A stretch of DNA of 64,000 nucleotides, taken from contig NC_049979.1 in NCBI RefSeq assembly GCF_000003815.2, positions 4,359,293 to 4,423,292 of the forward strand, written 5' to 3'. Source of the DNA: Branchiostoma floridae (taxonomy: Eukaryota > Chordata > Leptocardii > Amphioxiformes > Branchiostomatidae). This document shows positions 1-12,900 of this stretch, one piece after another; the first letter of the stretch is position 1, and every line of letters starts with the position of its first letter. The notes beneath the pieces are model-generated. The model saw only the letters and a list, made by a program, of their open reading frames with translations, was not told the DNA's origin and did no database searches. A program made the translations under genes and the position numbers.

Positions 1-427
1 TAATTTGGCGGAGAATATGATCACCTTACTGAAGAAGGTATGAGGTCGTGGAACTCTGGTTCGTGTATGAGGCATAGGCGATGCCATCGCTGTTATATCC
101 CAGGAACATGCAGAAACAAACACTCTCTATCCCAGTACCTGTGAGCAGGCGAAGTTGCCTCTTCCTTCTCAGGGCCACCTCATGGACAGCTCTGTGACTG
201 ATGCCTATGTTTATGCCTACTTCTCTTAAACGATGCAAAGTTTCATGATTTATTCAGAGCTTGCAATCTGGAGGTAGTGTCAAGGTCCGATATGTCATTT
301 CTGTTACCATGACAACTGTCTGTCGCAATGAATATCGTCCAACATGGCTGTCATCATGTCTGGGGCAGCTTACAACGTCAGATACTCTCATGTGCAGAAC
401 AAGGAATGTTGGGAAACAATGGTGAGA

Positions 428-641
428 TACTGTAGTAAATGCATTCAAGTTCGCGGGGATTTAATTTCGTGGTAGCGGGAAAAAGGATTTTTCGCGATGG
501 TTTTAACTTCGCGGTAGCACCATGCACTGTAGTCTTTGACTGCCATGGAAAATGTTCGCAGTGGTTTTTAATTCGCGGTGATGTGGCCACCGCGAAAACC
601 GCGAACATTAAACCACCGCGAACGTTTCTGAATTTACAGTA
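428..641. mobile_element. TTCGCGG-family MITE
   Basis: The ends tactgta..aaatgcattcaag and ttacagta enclose repeated ttcgcggt and ccgcgaa motifs, giving many internal inverted repeats. Other copies lie at 37107-37304 and 51336-51490. Confidence 0.75.
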
Positions 642-2401
642 CTTCAAATGTAAAAAAACCCTCTCCTTCCCAATGCGACTACGCAGATTAAAAAAAAGAA
701 AGGCTTTAGTTGCGGGTAAAATTAGATGGAAATGGTAGTTGAAGTCAGCAATCCAAGTTTTGGCAAATTGCAAGACGAACAGATGTCTTTTTCGTGGTTT
801 CCACAATAATCCCCACCCCCATATTCTCCACGCCATTACACAGTGACGTAAACATGTTTCCAGTAGACTCGTCATCATATCCGTGTGTTAGCTTTTATTT
901 CTCTGTGGGAGGAATGAGGAATCGCTTTGCAAGAAGGAGCACCTGTTTGTGTCACCTTTACAGCAGACGCAGTGGGCGAACAAGCTGTGAAGCCGTGATA
1001 ACGACGAGGCTGCTTTATGAATGTGATGAATGCTTCACCAACCAACACATCTCTCCTCGGGGGTTCACATAAAGTAGGCGCCCTTTAGGCGAAAAGTCTG
1101 TTCTGCCAGCTGTCTTCCACAATCTTGCCTGCCAAATGCATGTACTAATAAATAATTTGCTTCTCATGGATCCCTCCTCTTGTGTCACACAAAGGACCTG
1201 AAAACTTTGACGCATGGATTCTTCTAGTATTTGTATTTTTCATTTTAAACTCGACCTTTCAGGAGAATTTTCCACCCTGGGCCAACGTTATTGATTCATA
1301 CCTTGAACCCACGCGCCATGTCGGTAGCAGTCATTACATCCTCCCGTTCAAAGTTAATCCCCTTGATAGCTTGCTTGATAAGGCCTGTTTATTGATTTAA
1401 CAGGTTAGAATATTCATATTTTGCTTCTCGAAACATATCAACATCAAAAGAGGCGATAAAATTCAAATCAAATCATTTTTCTTATCGATTAATGTTGTTG
1501 ATCAAATGTTGGATCTTCATGCATATAAATTACTGCTATTAATTGATACTACATTACTCAATGTCATCTCAACTTTCCCATTAGACTGGTGTTGCCCTAA
1601 CCAATCAGAACCTGTTTTTACATAATATGCATTAGCCTTTTTAAGGCTATGCTGATTTGATTATATGGATGACATCCGCACGCGCATCAATTTTCACCCG
1701 TTTAAAAAAAAATGCTTTCCACCATGCTTTGAATCATGCAAAGCAGATGTTAAAGGAGCAAATACATGTTGTAGATTTAAAAGGAAATATATCGAGAAAC
1801 ATACACTAACGTCAACGTCAATTCTGATGTCAAAAAAGAAGACTGTGGAAACAAAAATGAAGAATCTATTGTTCGGTATTCAATACTCTGCGTTTGTCAT
1901 TTGTTCAGCTTTCCAGACGACTTAGATTTTATGATGAATGCACCTTTTTTGGCAAAATTGCTTTTTTATTCGCACGCTCTCATCAGTTTTGGGATTCCCA
2001 TAGGATGTCAACCATGTAATCAAATCGACTTGGCCTTACAGGTATGGAATTTTATTCCAAGAAGAAATGGCTTGTTTCAGTTTACTGATCCTTTCCAATT
2101 GTTAATCCTCCACATAATTCAACCAACTGGACGCGAAAGGTTCGAACAACCATGATTGATTGGCCCTGACCTAGAATGGAGGTTGGTGCGGATGTGCGGG
2201 GCACAGGAGTCGTCAGGGCGAGTCAGAAGAGTTGCTTCCCCCAGCGAGCTTGTTGACGGCCTACCAGAGAGCAGGGCTGCCTTGCGTCGCCATTGATTTT
2301 GTCGAGTCAATCGATAGAAACACAATAGTGTTAAAGTCGGCGTTTGCGCAGCTCGCTATTAGCGACAGCCGTGACCTGGGTAAATCACATTTATGAAGCA
2401 C
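642..2401. other. no gene seen
   Basis: AT-rich sequence with only short chance frames; I see no splice-framed coding segment and no repeat family member. Confidence 0.5.
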
Positions 2402-2412
2402 TGAGCCACCTG

Positions 2413-2690
2413 TGCAATGGCCTAGTGGGTAGAGTGTTCGCCTTGCATTCGGTAGGTCGTGAGTTCAAACCCCGGCCGAGTCATACCAAAGACTTTAAAA
2501 ATGGTACATGCTTCTTTCTCTGCTTAGCACTCAGCATTCAGGAAAGAGTATGGAAGTTGAACACACACCACTACCAGTGGACTAGCCGCCTGCTGTAGTG
2601 ATTGCGTTGTGTGGCCCAATGGCTACTGAAACGGAGATGGGCGCCGCCCTATGCGCCATCAGGCGCGGGAAGGAACTTTGACTTTGACTT
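2413..2690 (+). mobile_element. tRNA-derived SINE with 11-bp target duplication
   Basis: An A box (tggcctagtggg, 2418) and B box (gagttcaaacc, 2461) sit 43 bp apart, as in a tRNA promoter. The tail is a ctttga triplicate. The flanks tgagccacctg at 2402-2412 and 2691-2701 are identical, which fixes the ends. It is transcribed by RNA polymerase III if active. Confidence 0.85.
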
Positions 2691-2743
2691 TGAGCCACCT
2701 GGACGTGACGTTAGACTTCTTATCCTCGTGATCCGAATATTCC

Positions 2744-2926
2744 TACTATCCAAGCAGAGGTTAGGCTCTGGCTGTTTTTTTTTTACGTTTTTTAGTCGTT
2801 TTTTTTATCGGGCTTTCTATCTTTTTACGTACGTAAGTACGCCAGCCAACAAAATAGAAAACCCAATAAAAACGACTAAAAAAAACTTAAGAAAACAGCC
2901 GGAGCCTAACCTCTGCTTGGACAGTA
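2744..2926. mobile_element. MULE-like MITE, 9-bp target duplication
   Basis: Long inverted arms begin tactatccaagcagaggtta and end with its near-complement (tactgtccaagc on the other strand). gaatattcc flanks both sides (2735-2743, 2927-2935). The 9-bp duplication fits Mutator-like transposition. It lies 42 bp after the SINE. Confidence 0.8.
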
Positions 2927-2935
2927 GAATATTCC

Positions 2936-5900
2936 CACCAGCTGAGAGCTCATATATATTGTTTTGTTGTGATTTTATCTGGTGCTCAAAATGGATTCCC
3001 GCATTCCGTTAGATATCTTCAGTTGCATCTTATTTGCTCTTTTTTGCACTTGATAAACATGCCCATGATTCCACTGATGTTGGGTTTAATATGTTTCGGT
3101 CGTGCAGTCACAATACATGTCTAAGTGGATATTGGCGGATGGGTGACACATAAAGTTTGAAAAAAAATGTTACGTTGAGACTCCTGTTAACTTACACCTT
3201 TTGTGCGTTTGTCTTGTTATTTTAGCGAAACACAAGTTGGTGACAGAACTGTATCTACTTCCTCCAGTTTTTTGTTCATTCGGTACCCCATACGTGTTCT
3301 TTATCGATACCGAAGATGTCCTAGCTGTAATCAAAGACAAAGAACTGGGTTAATTTGACGTGAGGTTTCCAAGACCGATCGGGAAGTGGGTTTCCAAAGT
3401 ATACTCCATCATTCCTTCTCCTTGTGGAGACACCTTTCCCAATAGCCACGTAAATACTGGATCATACTGGCTGTTGACCCAATTACTTCAGTACGAGACT
3501 AGTGCTGTTTATGTCTATTAATCATCAAGCTTATATTGAGAGGGAACTTGAGCTCTATTCCATTGCTATTTGATGCAAAACGCCTGCCATAGTACATTTC
3601 CTTGTTGCATTAACGTTCTATCTCCTTTGCACTTCCATCAGTCACTCTGCCTTATCCGTTTTGCATGTGCACACGTGCGCACCAACTTGCGCTGAGATTA
3701 TATGTTCTCATTTGCTTTAGTTATCAACATTTGCATGTTTTGATTACCGGAAGTCACAGTAGTAACTGAACGACAGCCAAAGTAATATAAAACGCCATTC
3801 GTCGCTCGTGGGGAATGTACATTATTATGAAAGTACAAGCAGCTCAAGGCATTCCTCGTCAACCCGACTATAAGGTATCTTAGACAATCAAATTTACATA
3901 GATAACCCGCAAGGCCGTTCCACCTCTTTCAAAAACGAACCTTCCTATCTAACCATTAGCTGAAGCTTTCTACGAAAGTGCCATTGTTTAACATTATTCC
4001 AGAGACTGAGAGAGGACGCACCTTTGCAAATCCTCGCAAAGACAGTCACAGGACAGGCCGTCACATTAGATAACCTCACTTTCATTTCCTCTCTGTGATA
4101 ATCTACTTATCTTACTATGTAACGTGATTGAGGCAATAGCTTTGCAGACGGACGTTGCCTGGTGTAATGCGTCTAATTTTATCCCAAAGCCCTGTCTGGT
4201 CCATGACAAATGAAGGAGATTGGCGAGTAATCCCTACCCTACAGAAACCCCAGTACTCATTAGTTAACCTGACAAGATAGGTGCAGCAAAACCTTACATC
4301 AACAGCATACAGCACAGCAGGCAGAGTACCGAAAATGAATCTGACCTCGGACATATACACGCACGTCCCTTCTAGTGCTTCAATGGGCTGACTCGAACTC
4401 ATTCCATCATTTTAAGTCTTGTCACCCTAATCATTTGGTAGCTCACTTGTCCTCTCAGCAGCGAAAAGTCGCAAAGATGATTTATAGCACAAACGAAAGC
4501 AGGAGATATTTTATTGACGTGTGATGTATATTATCTGTGTTGCTTTTCTTCTTTCAAGCGGAAGTACACGAGACAAATTGTATGAGCGAGCTCGGGAGAG
4601 GTCGTGTGATCCTGCTGTAGCGGTGTAAGGGCAGACATGAAGTCACCTTAGATGCCATGATGATCTCAATTTGTCCCAGCCGTCTGCGCGAACTTGATTG
4701 CAGGGGTGTGTGAATAGCTCATATCTCTGCACTGCACAAATTGGATCCCATTCGGAAGAAAAGGTCACCCATTACTCTATTGTCTTGAGATTCTCTCAAT
4801 TTACAACGGCCACTTTCAACAGTGTTTCTGTTACCCCTGGCATTTACCTTCATTACCAGACCATTATTTGTCTGCTTCTTCATTTGTAGAAGCTTTTAGA
4901 TAAGGCGTTTTGTTTTGTTTTATGTCTGAATAGATAATGTCTCCAAGGGACCCTCATTTTTTAACGAACACGTTTGAAGATAGCATCAAAACTTTGCAAA
5001 ACGAGGCCAGCATACTTGACCACGGAAGTAGGTTGTTCATAAGTGATGTTTCACTTAATTTCTCTTCAACTTCAACAAGTTGAATAAGTAGATGGAGAAC
5101 AGCCCTCTGAAGTGAATTGGGCACTCTACTGTAGACTCCTCAGTGCTCAGAGCTCTCCTTCGGGAAAGTACAATCCTCCAACATCGGTACATCGCCTGGA
5201 GCTGCCATTTAGAATGTGAATTAAAATTCCTATCATCACATATTGCAGCCTGAAGATTAAAACCTGTAGCATGTACATTTCTATTCCCTTATTCCCCCAC
5301 TGAGACAGCCGTTGCACTTACTACGTCAGCTTGTGATGGACTTGCGTACAGTGTTGATTTCTGTCTGGCCCCACGGGTAGCATGCTATTTCAGGTAAAGT
5401 TCACGGGTACCGTTTGTGCCCTCTGGTTTTATGTGTGTGCCCATGTGTGATCCGTGGACTCCTTATGACGATACTCCCATTTCGCTTCCTTAATGAAAGC
5501 CTGGCGTACCCGGGAATCTGATAACCCTTTCAGGACTTACCTAGTATTACATCTTGTGTTTTCCCAGCTTTTCAATTAGATCCGTTTTCCATTAAAGCAA
5601 CACTTACGGGAAAACGCGCTATGCGCTTGTTTGATCACTTTATGTGTGATAAGAACATGGTTACTTAATGACTACGGCCTGAGTAACCATTTGTGTGCAC
5701 TATATGTATTTCTTCCATCAGTATCCAGAATATAGGCGATTATTTGTCGGGTTTCTGATAACGTATGATTCTGTCCCTAACTAATAGCAGTGTTGGTTGT
5801 TACGTCCTTTATAAATTCATTTATTTATCTATTTATTAGGAAATGTGACAAGTACATTACACAGACTCACAGGCAGCGTTGCTGATATTGGAGTCTACAA

Positions 5901-8900
5901 GCAGGGACAGACAAATGCACAACAATAGCAATTTAACATTATACTGGCATCATATTCATAAAGAGCTCAAAACGGATTCATATCTTATACGTTAATGTAA
6001 AATCAGTCTACAATCTATCTACAATCTACAATCTTAATCACAATTGCATTATATCACGAAAAGTAGTTTGTGCGCAAGTTCGCAGGTCAGAGATCATCTG
6101 AAAAATGCCGCGTAATATAAATATGGCCAATATCAGGTTTTTTACTGATCTATATATATATATTTCTTATATTCATGTTAACACCCGGCTCATGCCAAGG
6201 CGCATCTCATTACTACAAAACTGATTATCGTATCATTTGGTGGGAGGTAGACAGAAGAAAATATGACTCAACCCCCCACGGAACTATGATGATGACGTAT
6301 GTACAACGACAGTGATAAATTTGCATTCGTGTCAAATGTTAAATGTTTTACGTTGAGCTAACCAAACTGGTGCCTCCTTTACTGTAGCAATAAATGCATA
6401 GAGTAGGTCCTGGAAGAAATAATTTATCGATGAGGATCAAGAGAAACAGATGGGCGTAACATCAGCTATTTCAGCACCATGGACAAGTACGGCTTTTAAT
6501 TTTATCAGGCAAAATTTTCATGTTTGACGAACTCACAGACGACCTAGCGGCACGCACGGTTAATGACAGTTGATGTAAGGTTTCCATGAGTTTCAGCATT
6601 TTTTATCAGAATGGTAGATGTATCTATAATGATATGGTTGCTCAAACTCGCGCCTACTTAACACGAGGTAATTCTAGATGAGGGCCCGATTAGGAATTAT
6701 TTGTGTTTCTTCCAGCATACATGCTACACATCTTATGTTAGCACTTTTTTTATATTTCATACAAAGAATTTTATATGCCATCCATTACTGCACAAAGCGT
6801 CACTTCTTTATTCATTTATTTGGTTCCCACTCTAACTCGTAATGCGTCCGAAAAGCGAACTTGTTGATAATAAAGCACGTTTGCAAGATTTTTTTCTTGT
6901 CGTTTTCGGTCACAAATGAAAGATACATATACGGCTCTGGTCTCATAGTGACAGGCCAGGATTTATTCCTCCTGACAGCTGTACCAAAATGCTTACTTAG
7001 AGGTAAATAGGACGAAAGGAAGTCCTATAGCCTACAACCATCCCGGTGGAGGGATGATGAATTGACTTTGTTACGACATCCGTCATTGTTGTAATGGGCG
7101 GCATGATAGGCAGAGATTCGACCATTTATGGAGAACAGGGGTGCGTTACCCCAAGGTTGGCTGGGTTGTTATTACTTTTAGCTGACTACAATTCACGGGT
7201 TTCTTTCTTTAATATGTTTCTTCAATTTCTCAAGCTTCAGCCCTGGCTCGCCAAACTACGTGCAAATAGAATATTGATAGTCCGAATGTCATTTGGATAA
7301 TGTGCTCGTGCCTGTTTTAAAACTACTGTGTTGAAAGTTCCACTTTCTTTTACTTTTACTTAAAAAGAACTTTAACTTGACAAGCTTATATAAATCACGT
7401 CGCAAAGTGCAAAGGTAACAATATAAGATACAAGATACAACAGGCAACTGTTACTGTAGCAGAGACGGAGGAAGAGAAAATGCGAGTTTTTCGGGTGACA
7501 GGTGCTTCCCTGTTACATTTTTTCGGAGTTGAATTTGGAAGGAGGGTCTAGAACTAAACTGCCTTATAAGGTCTGATAGATTACATCGAAAACGTGCCCC
7601 TCATCACAATGGAGGGTGTACGTTGTGCTGCTCACGTAGTTTCAGTTTATACGGCGGGACGTCAATTTTTTTTTGTTATTAAGTGAAAATCGATGAACAG
7701 GGGGATGCCATTCATGAAATCTAGATATAATTCGTAGTCCGAATCCTCATAATCACAACACGAGGTAGGCGATGAGTGTCCATCAATTATGAGATATGGG
7801 AGACGTCCTTATGATGTCAGAAATTACAGTACTGACAGTTGCAATACTCATTAAAATCTGTGGAGTTACTTCCGTATGTCATGTAACGTTACATGTGTGG
7901 TCAGTTTTCTCTTAGATGTGCTTTCTTTTACGTTATCGCAAAAACAGTCACGTAGTATATTTACTGCTTGCAATACTGTTCCACGGATGCGTCCACAAGC
8001 TTAACTTAGATATCCTGTTTAGTCTTAACTACTATCCTTTTATTGCAAATGTCTCTATAACACATGATACACCTTCTCCAGATAGGTCACATAAAATGCC
8101 TGAAAACACAGATAGAATCTGGAAGGCTTAAGATTGAGGGGTGACGAAAGGCCAATCCAATTTCATTTCACCATTGAAAGAGGGATGGATACTTCGCCAC
8201 GATACATACCTGAGGCCGAAATGCCATCTGTCGGTTCAGATATCTTCAGCATTTCACTCAGATTGACATAATAGGCTCCAGGGCAGTGTGATAACTTTTT
8301 TTGCATGTTGTAACCCGATGCCTATCGTAAATGTCACATTTTTGCAGAAGTGCAGCGTGGTGTGAGCTGATATTTCACACGGACATTCTATACTGGTGTG
8401 TGATAAAAGCACGATCTCCTCTCATCTTGGCTTTTGTTGGCAGTCATGAAACAGCCCATGGAAACATTTTCATGTCATTTCTTGATACATAAACTTTACG
8501 AGAAAGAAACACCGAATGGTCTGAATTGTTGTTACTCTTCTTAACCTGAAAACGAAAGTGCCTTATAAATACAGCACAATAATGAGACGGACACTTTGTA
8601 TGTTAATGTTGAAATTGTAAACCTCTTCTCTTCCATTCCTGAATTACGTCGTCCTCACAAAGCTGTCTCCATTAAAAGGGCCATTATTCAAACCGAGGAA
8701 CAAATGGCTGTCTGTTTATCACGGCCAAATCTGTCCGTAAGGCCCGAGCACCCCGGGACAAGGTGGGGCATCACTGTGGAGGCTCGGTTATCTTCTAAAG
8801 GATTGATTCAAATTTCAGCGGTGAAAATTACTTCCTGATTCCCCATCAGCCGAGAGTGGGTAATCAGAGAGCGGGGACTTGTCAGACGTGACGGATGCAG

Positions 8901-9966
8901 GCGAGCTTATCAGGCACGGGTTATGGGCAGGCAAAACAAAGGGGTGCGGGGGTTAATGTGCAAAGTCGATGTTACGTCATTAAACTTAATCGTGGAGCAT
9001 GTGCACCGGTGGACAAACAACACGCATACTGTACCTCCAAGCCTCTACCAGGCTCCACCAAGGTTGCTGGAAAAATAGTAAAAATTGGCCAAATGCAAAT
9101 AAGACAGAAAACACGCCAGATGAGTACAGTTTGCAGGGACGGCCAACACTCTGAGGACAATATAGCTCCTACTAGGCTTTAATTGCTAACTTGGCCAAAG
9201 TTCCCTTCTTCGGCCAGGCGGGAGTCTGGTAGAGACTACTACTTGACAAACAAGAAATTGTTGGTTTGATGTTGACCTACCTGTGTCCCTGTGCGATAAT
9301 CCTAAAGCTTCCTTACACCATCCTTGTATGCATTTTCCCAATAATATGCAGTAGCTGGTTGTAGCAGCATGAGCTCTCTACGTATGATAATGTAGCACGT
9401 CGCATATTTCAAATCTGCGTCCTATGGTTCCACTAGATCACTTTTCCAATATTTGCCTACTGTGTCTAATATGTTAAGGGGGCAACTTTGAGTTCATCTG
9501 GCCTTGATTGAAATGAATATCAGTCACATGTCACAAACCAAGCACAATCTTGTTTAAAGATATGGCTGCTAAAAGTCACATTAAATCCACCCCGGTGCTC
9601 ATTATTCCGGCCTTATTGTTCCCGTGAATGGTGACAGATGAGAATTTTATAACGTTCTAACACGACCACACAGTCAGGTATTGACCTATCTTTGTGCAGA
9701 AATATCGTTACATTTTACGATATAGCGTGTTGTACAGAAGTTTTCATGCGGCTCTCACTGGAAACATATTGACCATATTGTCCATCTGCTGATATACCGT
9801 AAAGTCAATGACTTGGTACCTCATTAACCTAATGGCCGGGAAAGCATGTTCATGGGAACGACAATATCTGCCCGACTCGTACCCAGGAGACCCATTTGCC
9901 CAGCCCGACTGTGGCTTTGGAATTTTCTTTGTGTCGAGACCCTGTCAGGGTGGCAGAGGCACAGAT
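2936..9966. other. 7 kb without a recognisable gene
   Basis: No coherent coding frame. A short (TA)n lies near 6150-6165, and tttattta..ggaaatgtgaca at about 5820 resembles 46308-46335, possibly the tail of a shared retroelement. Otherwise unique-looking intergenic DNA. Confidence 0.5.
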
Positions 9967-10090
9967 ACACTCCGGGGCACGTCAGCAGGCACCCCTGGGC
10001 ATCTCAGCAGGCACCCGGGGCATGTCAGCAGGCACCCGGGGCACGTCAGCAGGCACACCAGGGCACGTTAGCAGGCACCCCAGGGCACAT
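9967..10090. repeat. 21-bp GC-rich minisatellite
   Basis: About five to six copies of the cagcaggcacccggggcacgt type unit are present. Because 21 is a multiple of 3 and the unit lacks stops, all three forward frames stay open; I do not regard any as a gene. Confidence 0.85.
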
Positions 10091-12061
10091 CAAAAGATGG
10101 TCAGCCAAATAACAAGTACAATGTACCTATATAAAAGTGGTTGCTACAATTCAACATGTAACTGAAGAACAGTTTTACCAAAGCTGACACATGTTCGCAG
10201 GTCCAGAATTGCATTGTATTCTAGATATCATCAACCGTTGTCTTTTTCATATCTACTCTTTATTATATAATAATCAGTCACAATAGAGTGCCTTTAGGTT
10301 TCTCTTTGATAAGAAATACCATTTAATAGACCCAAGCACCTTAACTAACATAGGGGAAACGATGGCTTTAGTGCTTACCGATTTTCCCTCAGCCCATAAT
10401 GTTAAATATTGACTTCTTGAAATGAATTTTCCCAGCATCACGCTCTATTTACGCCTTCTAGTGCGAGGACAGGTTATCAATGATGCCTTCTACGCCTTCT
10501 AAAGTAAACTAATGGTACAAATGGCAGCTGCGTCTCTTATGTCGCCGTTACGATCACACATAACAACTTACCACAGTCCTCACTGATAACATAATCACCA
10601 CAGCCGGACGAGTAAAAACAGCACATGAAAAATGTAGTCCATGAGGATGACTGTCGCAAACTCTCCCTGTCATACACAATCTCGTGCGCCCTTTCTAAAG
10701 TACAACGACGAATACGTACAGGACTGCATCATTAAGTGGAGCCTAGCAGCACTAATGCATGTGGCGTGTGTTCTGTCAATGTTGTTGTGAAATGAATGGC
10801 AGTGTAACCGTGCCTAACAGGTTACAGCATCCAGGGAGCTGTTAGTCGTCTACAGGAATACGTCACGTTTCTATATGGTAATGTACATAGAGAGACGTTC
10901 CCAAAAGGGACGTTCCGCCATCATTCTATTATCAAATTTGTTCGGTCGAAAACCAAGATTAACCCTTGACTGCTATAATCATAGCAGTCGAGCTGCGGGA
11001 GAATTACAGGATGGGGTATAGATTTGCTTAGTACTAACAGTCGGCAGGGCACGTCCATACGCATAGTTCAACACGTAATGTGTTTATCAACCAGTCTGTA
11101 GTACCTTAGAGAGTATCTGCCATCTCTGTCATGCACCATTTTATTAAATCAACGGGAAAGTTCTGCGTGTAATTTCCTTTGTTCTTGTTTAGAGATTGGA
11201 AATGCTTCAAAATCTCTGCTCATTCTCCTTTCCATATCAAAGTAAATCAGGTCGATTGAGTTAGAGTAGAGCTTGGTTACCATTAAGCACGGTAATACAA
11301 AATAGACTGATTAATGTCATTAGTGTTGTTTACGTTTATCCCACTCATCCTTATAGCTGCTGCTATGCATGTTTTGCGCTTATTTTGAAATCCCATTACC
11401 CGCCATATTAAACCACGAACGCTCGGAAATGTGATGATATTTGAGTTCATATAATGAAGCTTTGCTCGGTGATGTTTGTACGTGTAACAAATGAATTGGG
11501 CCCAACTGTGGCCAGGGCCAAGGGTCACTGGTCAGATGGCCTCACGTGAGCGCGGGGACGGGTGATATACAGGGGGAGAACAGACAACTACGTCATGTAA
11601 CCTTCGTAGTACTAGTACGCGTACTAAACCTCCTTACTGAAGTCAGTTGTTACTATACTGTCGGGTTCTTCCGCTAATTCAGCTCGGTATTTTCCTGGCC
11701 GAGCTGACTATTCAACATACGTGGACTATTCAACACCTTCCCCCATCAGTGCCAATCCCCCTATGGGGGTACTTGTAATGACCTCGGCACTGGAACGTTC
11801 AATACCCCCGCCTAGCGTTATAGATAACTCACACATCGGAAGCGGCGGTGTAAACATTTACGCTTTCATCCAATATCGTTATCATAGTCACTCCGCAGTT
11901 GAATCGGCGGAATGTTGGAGGGTGTTTTTCAACTGGTGCAACCCAAGACGTAATAACGGGTGTTTGAGGCAGTAACGTGTCCGGTTAAGGCGCCCGGGAC
12001 CGTGTGGGATGGGTAGAATGGTTGCCCGGACGCTAAAACAAGTCTAATGAAAATTTAATTC
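10091..12061. other. no gene seen
   Basis: Small hairpins at 10968-10989 (gactgctat arms) and 11680-11706 (cagctcgg arms) are the only structures noted. Confidence 0.45.
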
Positions 12062-12177
12062 GGGATGCGCGCGCGCGGCCATCATATTAACGTTGAGAAG
12101 AGCGCACTAGAAAATGAAAGGGATGCGCGCGCGCGGCCATCATATTAACGTTGAGAAGAGCGCACTAGAAAATGAAA
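12062..12177. repeat. perfect 58-bp direct duplication
   Basis: The 58 bases starting gggatgcgcgcgcgcggcca occur twice back to back (12062-12119 and 12120-12177) with no difference seen. Each copy has a (GC)n core. This is a recent duplication, or possibly an assembly artefact. Confidence 0.93.
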
Positions 12178-12299
12178 GCGTTACTCCGCAGTTACATATT
12201 CCGATATTGTGAACCAATACTCAGATTACCACATTATCAACGCGCTCAATAACGGTAATGAGCAGTTACCAGGGATATGCAAAATAACGGGTATGCCAG

Positions 12300-12900
12300 C
12301 TTATTACTTCCTACTGCACTCAACACCTTCAACCCATTCCCCGTGTCCCACTAGCCTCACCTCTTCCGTTACTTCCTCACGGCTCATGGCTGCGTGTGCT
12401 GTCTCTCTTCGGGTTCTTTCTCCAGGACTCTCCCCCTAACATCGGCCCCCGAGCTCCGCGGTCCCTCGGCGCCTCCATCCCCGACCCTCCAACGTCGGAT
12501 TGCCCGCTGGAGCTGCCATCTTGAATTATTAATCCGGTCCGGCTGCTGCACTGTTTCTCGCCTTGGTGCTGAACGGAGGGATTTGCATATACGAAGAGTA
12601 AGGCCTCGCAGTACAACAGCGTTCTGTGTCCGGAGTCAGTCGCACTTACCCACCGGGACCCGCGATGAAAGCGCGCCGGACGGCGATCAGCCAGTCTTTC
12701 CGTCCTCGAGCTGCAATTCTGAGGAAATAACTGGAATCAGCGACCCACATTCGCGGCTATTAAACTATCCCGTCCTCGGGGGACCAAGAGAACATTTCCC
12801 ATGAACGAAATTAGTTTTCCTGGGTGCGATCTGTGACCGTCCGGGCCACAGCAGGGCCGGAGATCGCAGCTCAGCAGCAGCGTTTAGCTGAGTCAGACGG
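12300..12900. other. GC-rich, non-repetitive stretch; no gene assigned
   Basis: CpG density is higher than in the flanks. On the minus strand a candidate internal exon (12718-12650) is framed by ttatttcctcag and GGTGG|gtaagt. It is 69 nt with two open frames. It might be a promoter-type CpG-rich region or a noncoding exon; no homology is recognised. Confidence 0.25.

Noticed and set aside
2602-3012. 136-codon frame on the plus strand
   Set aside because: It runs across the end of a SINE and a MITE, so it is composite repeat DNA.
12394-12804. 136-codon plus-strand frame in the GC-rich stretch
   Set aside because: No recognisable domain; open frames on both strands are expected from the base composition.
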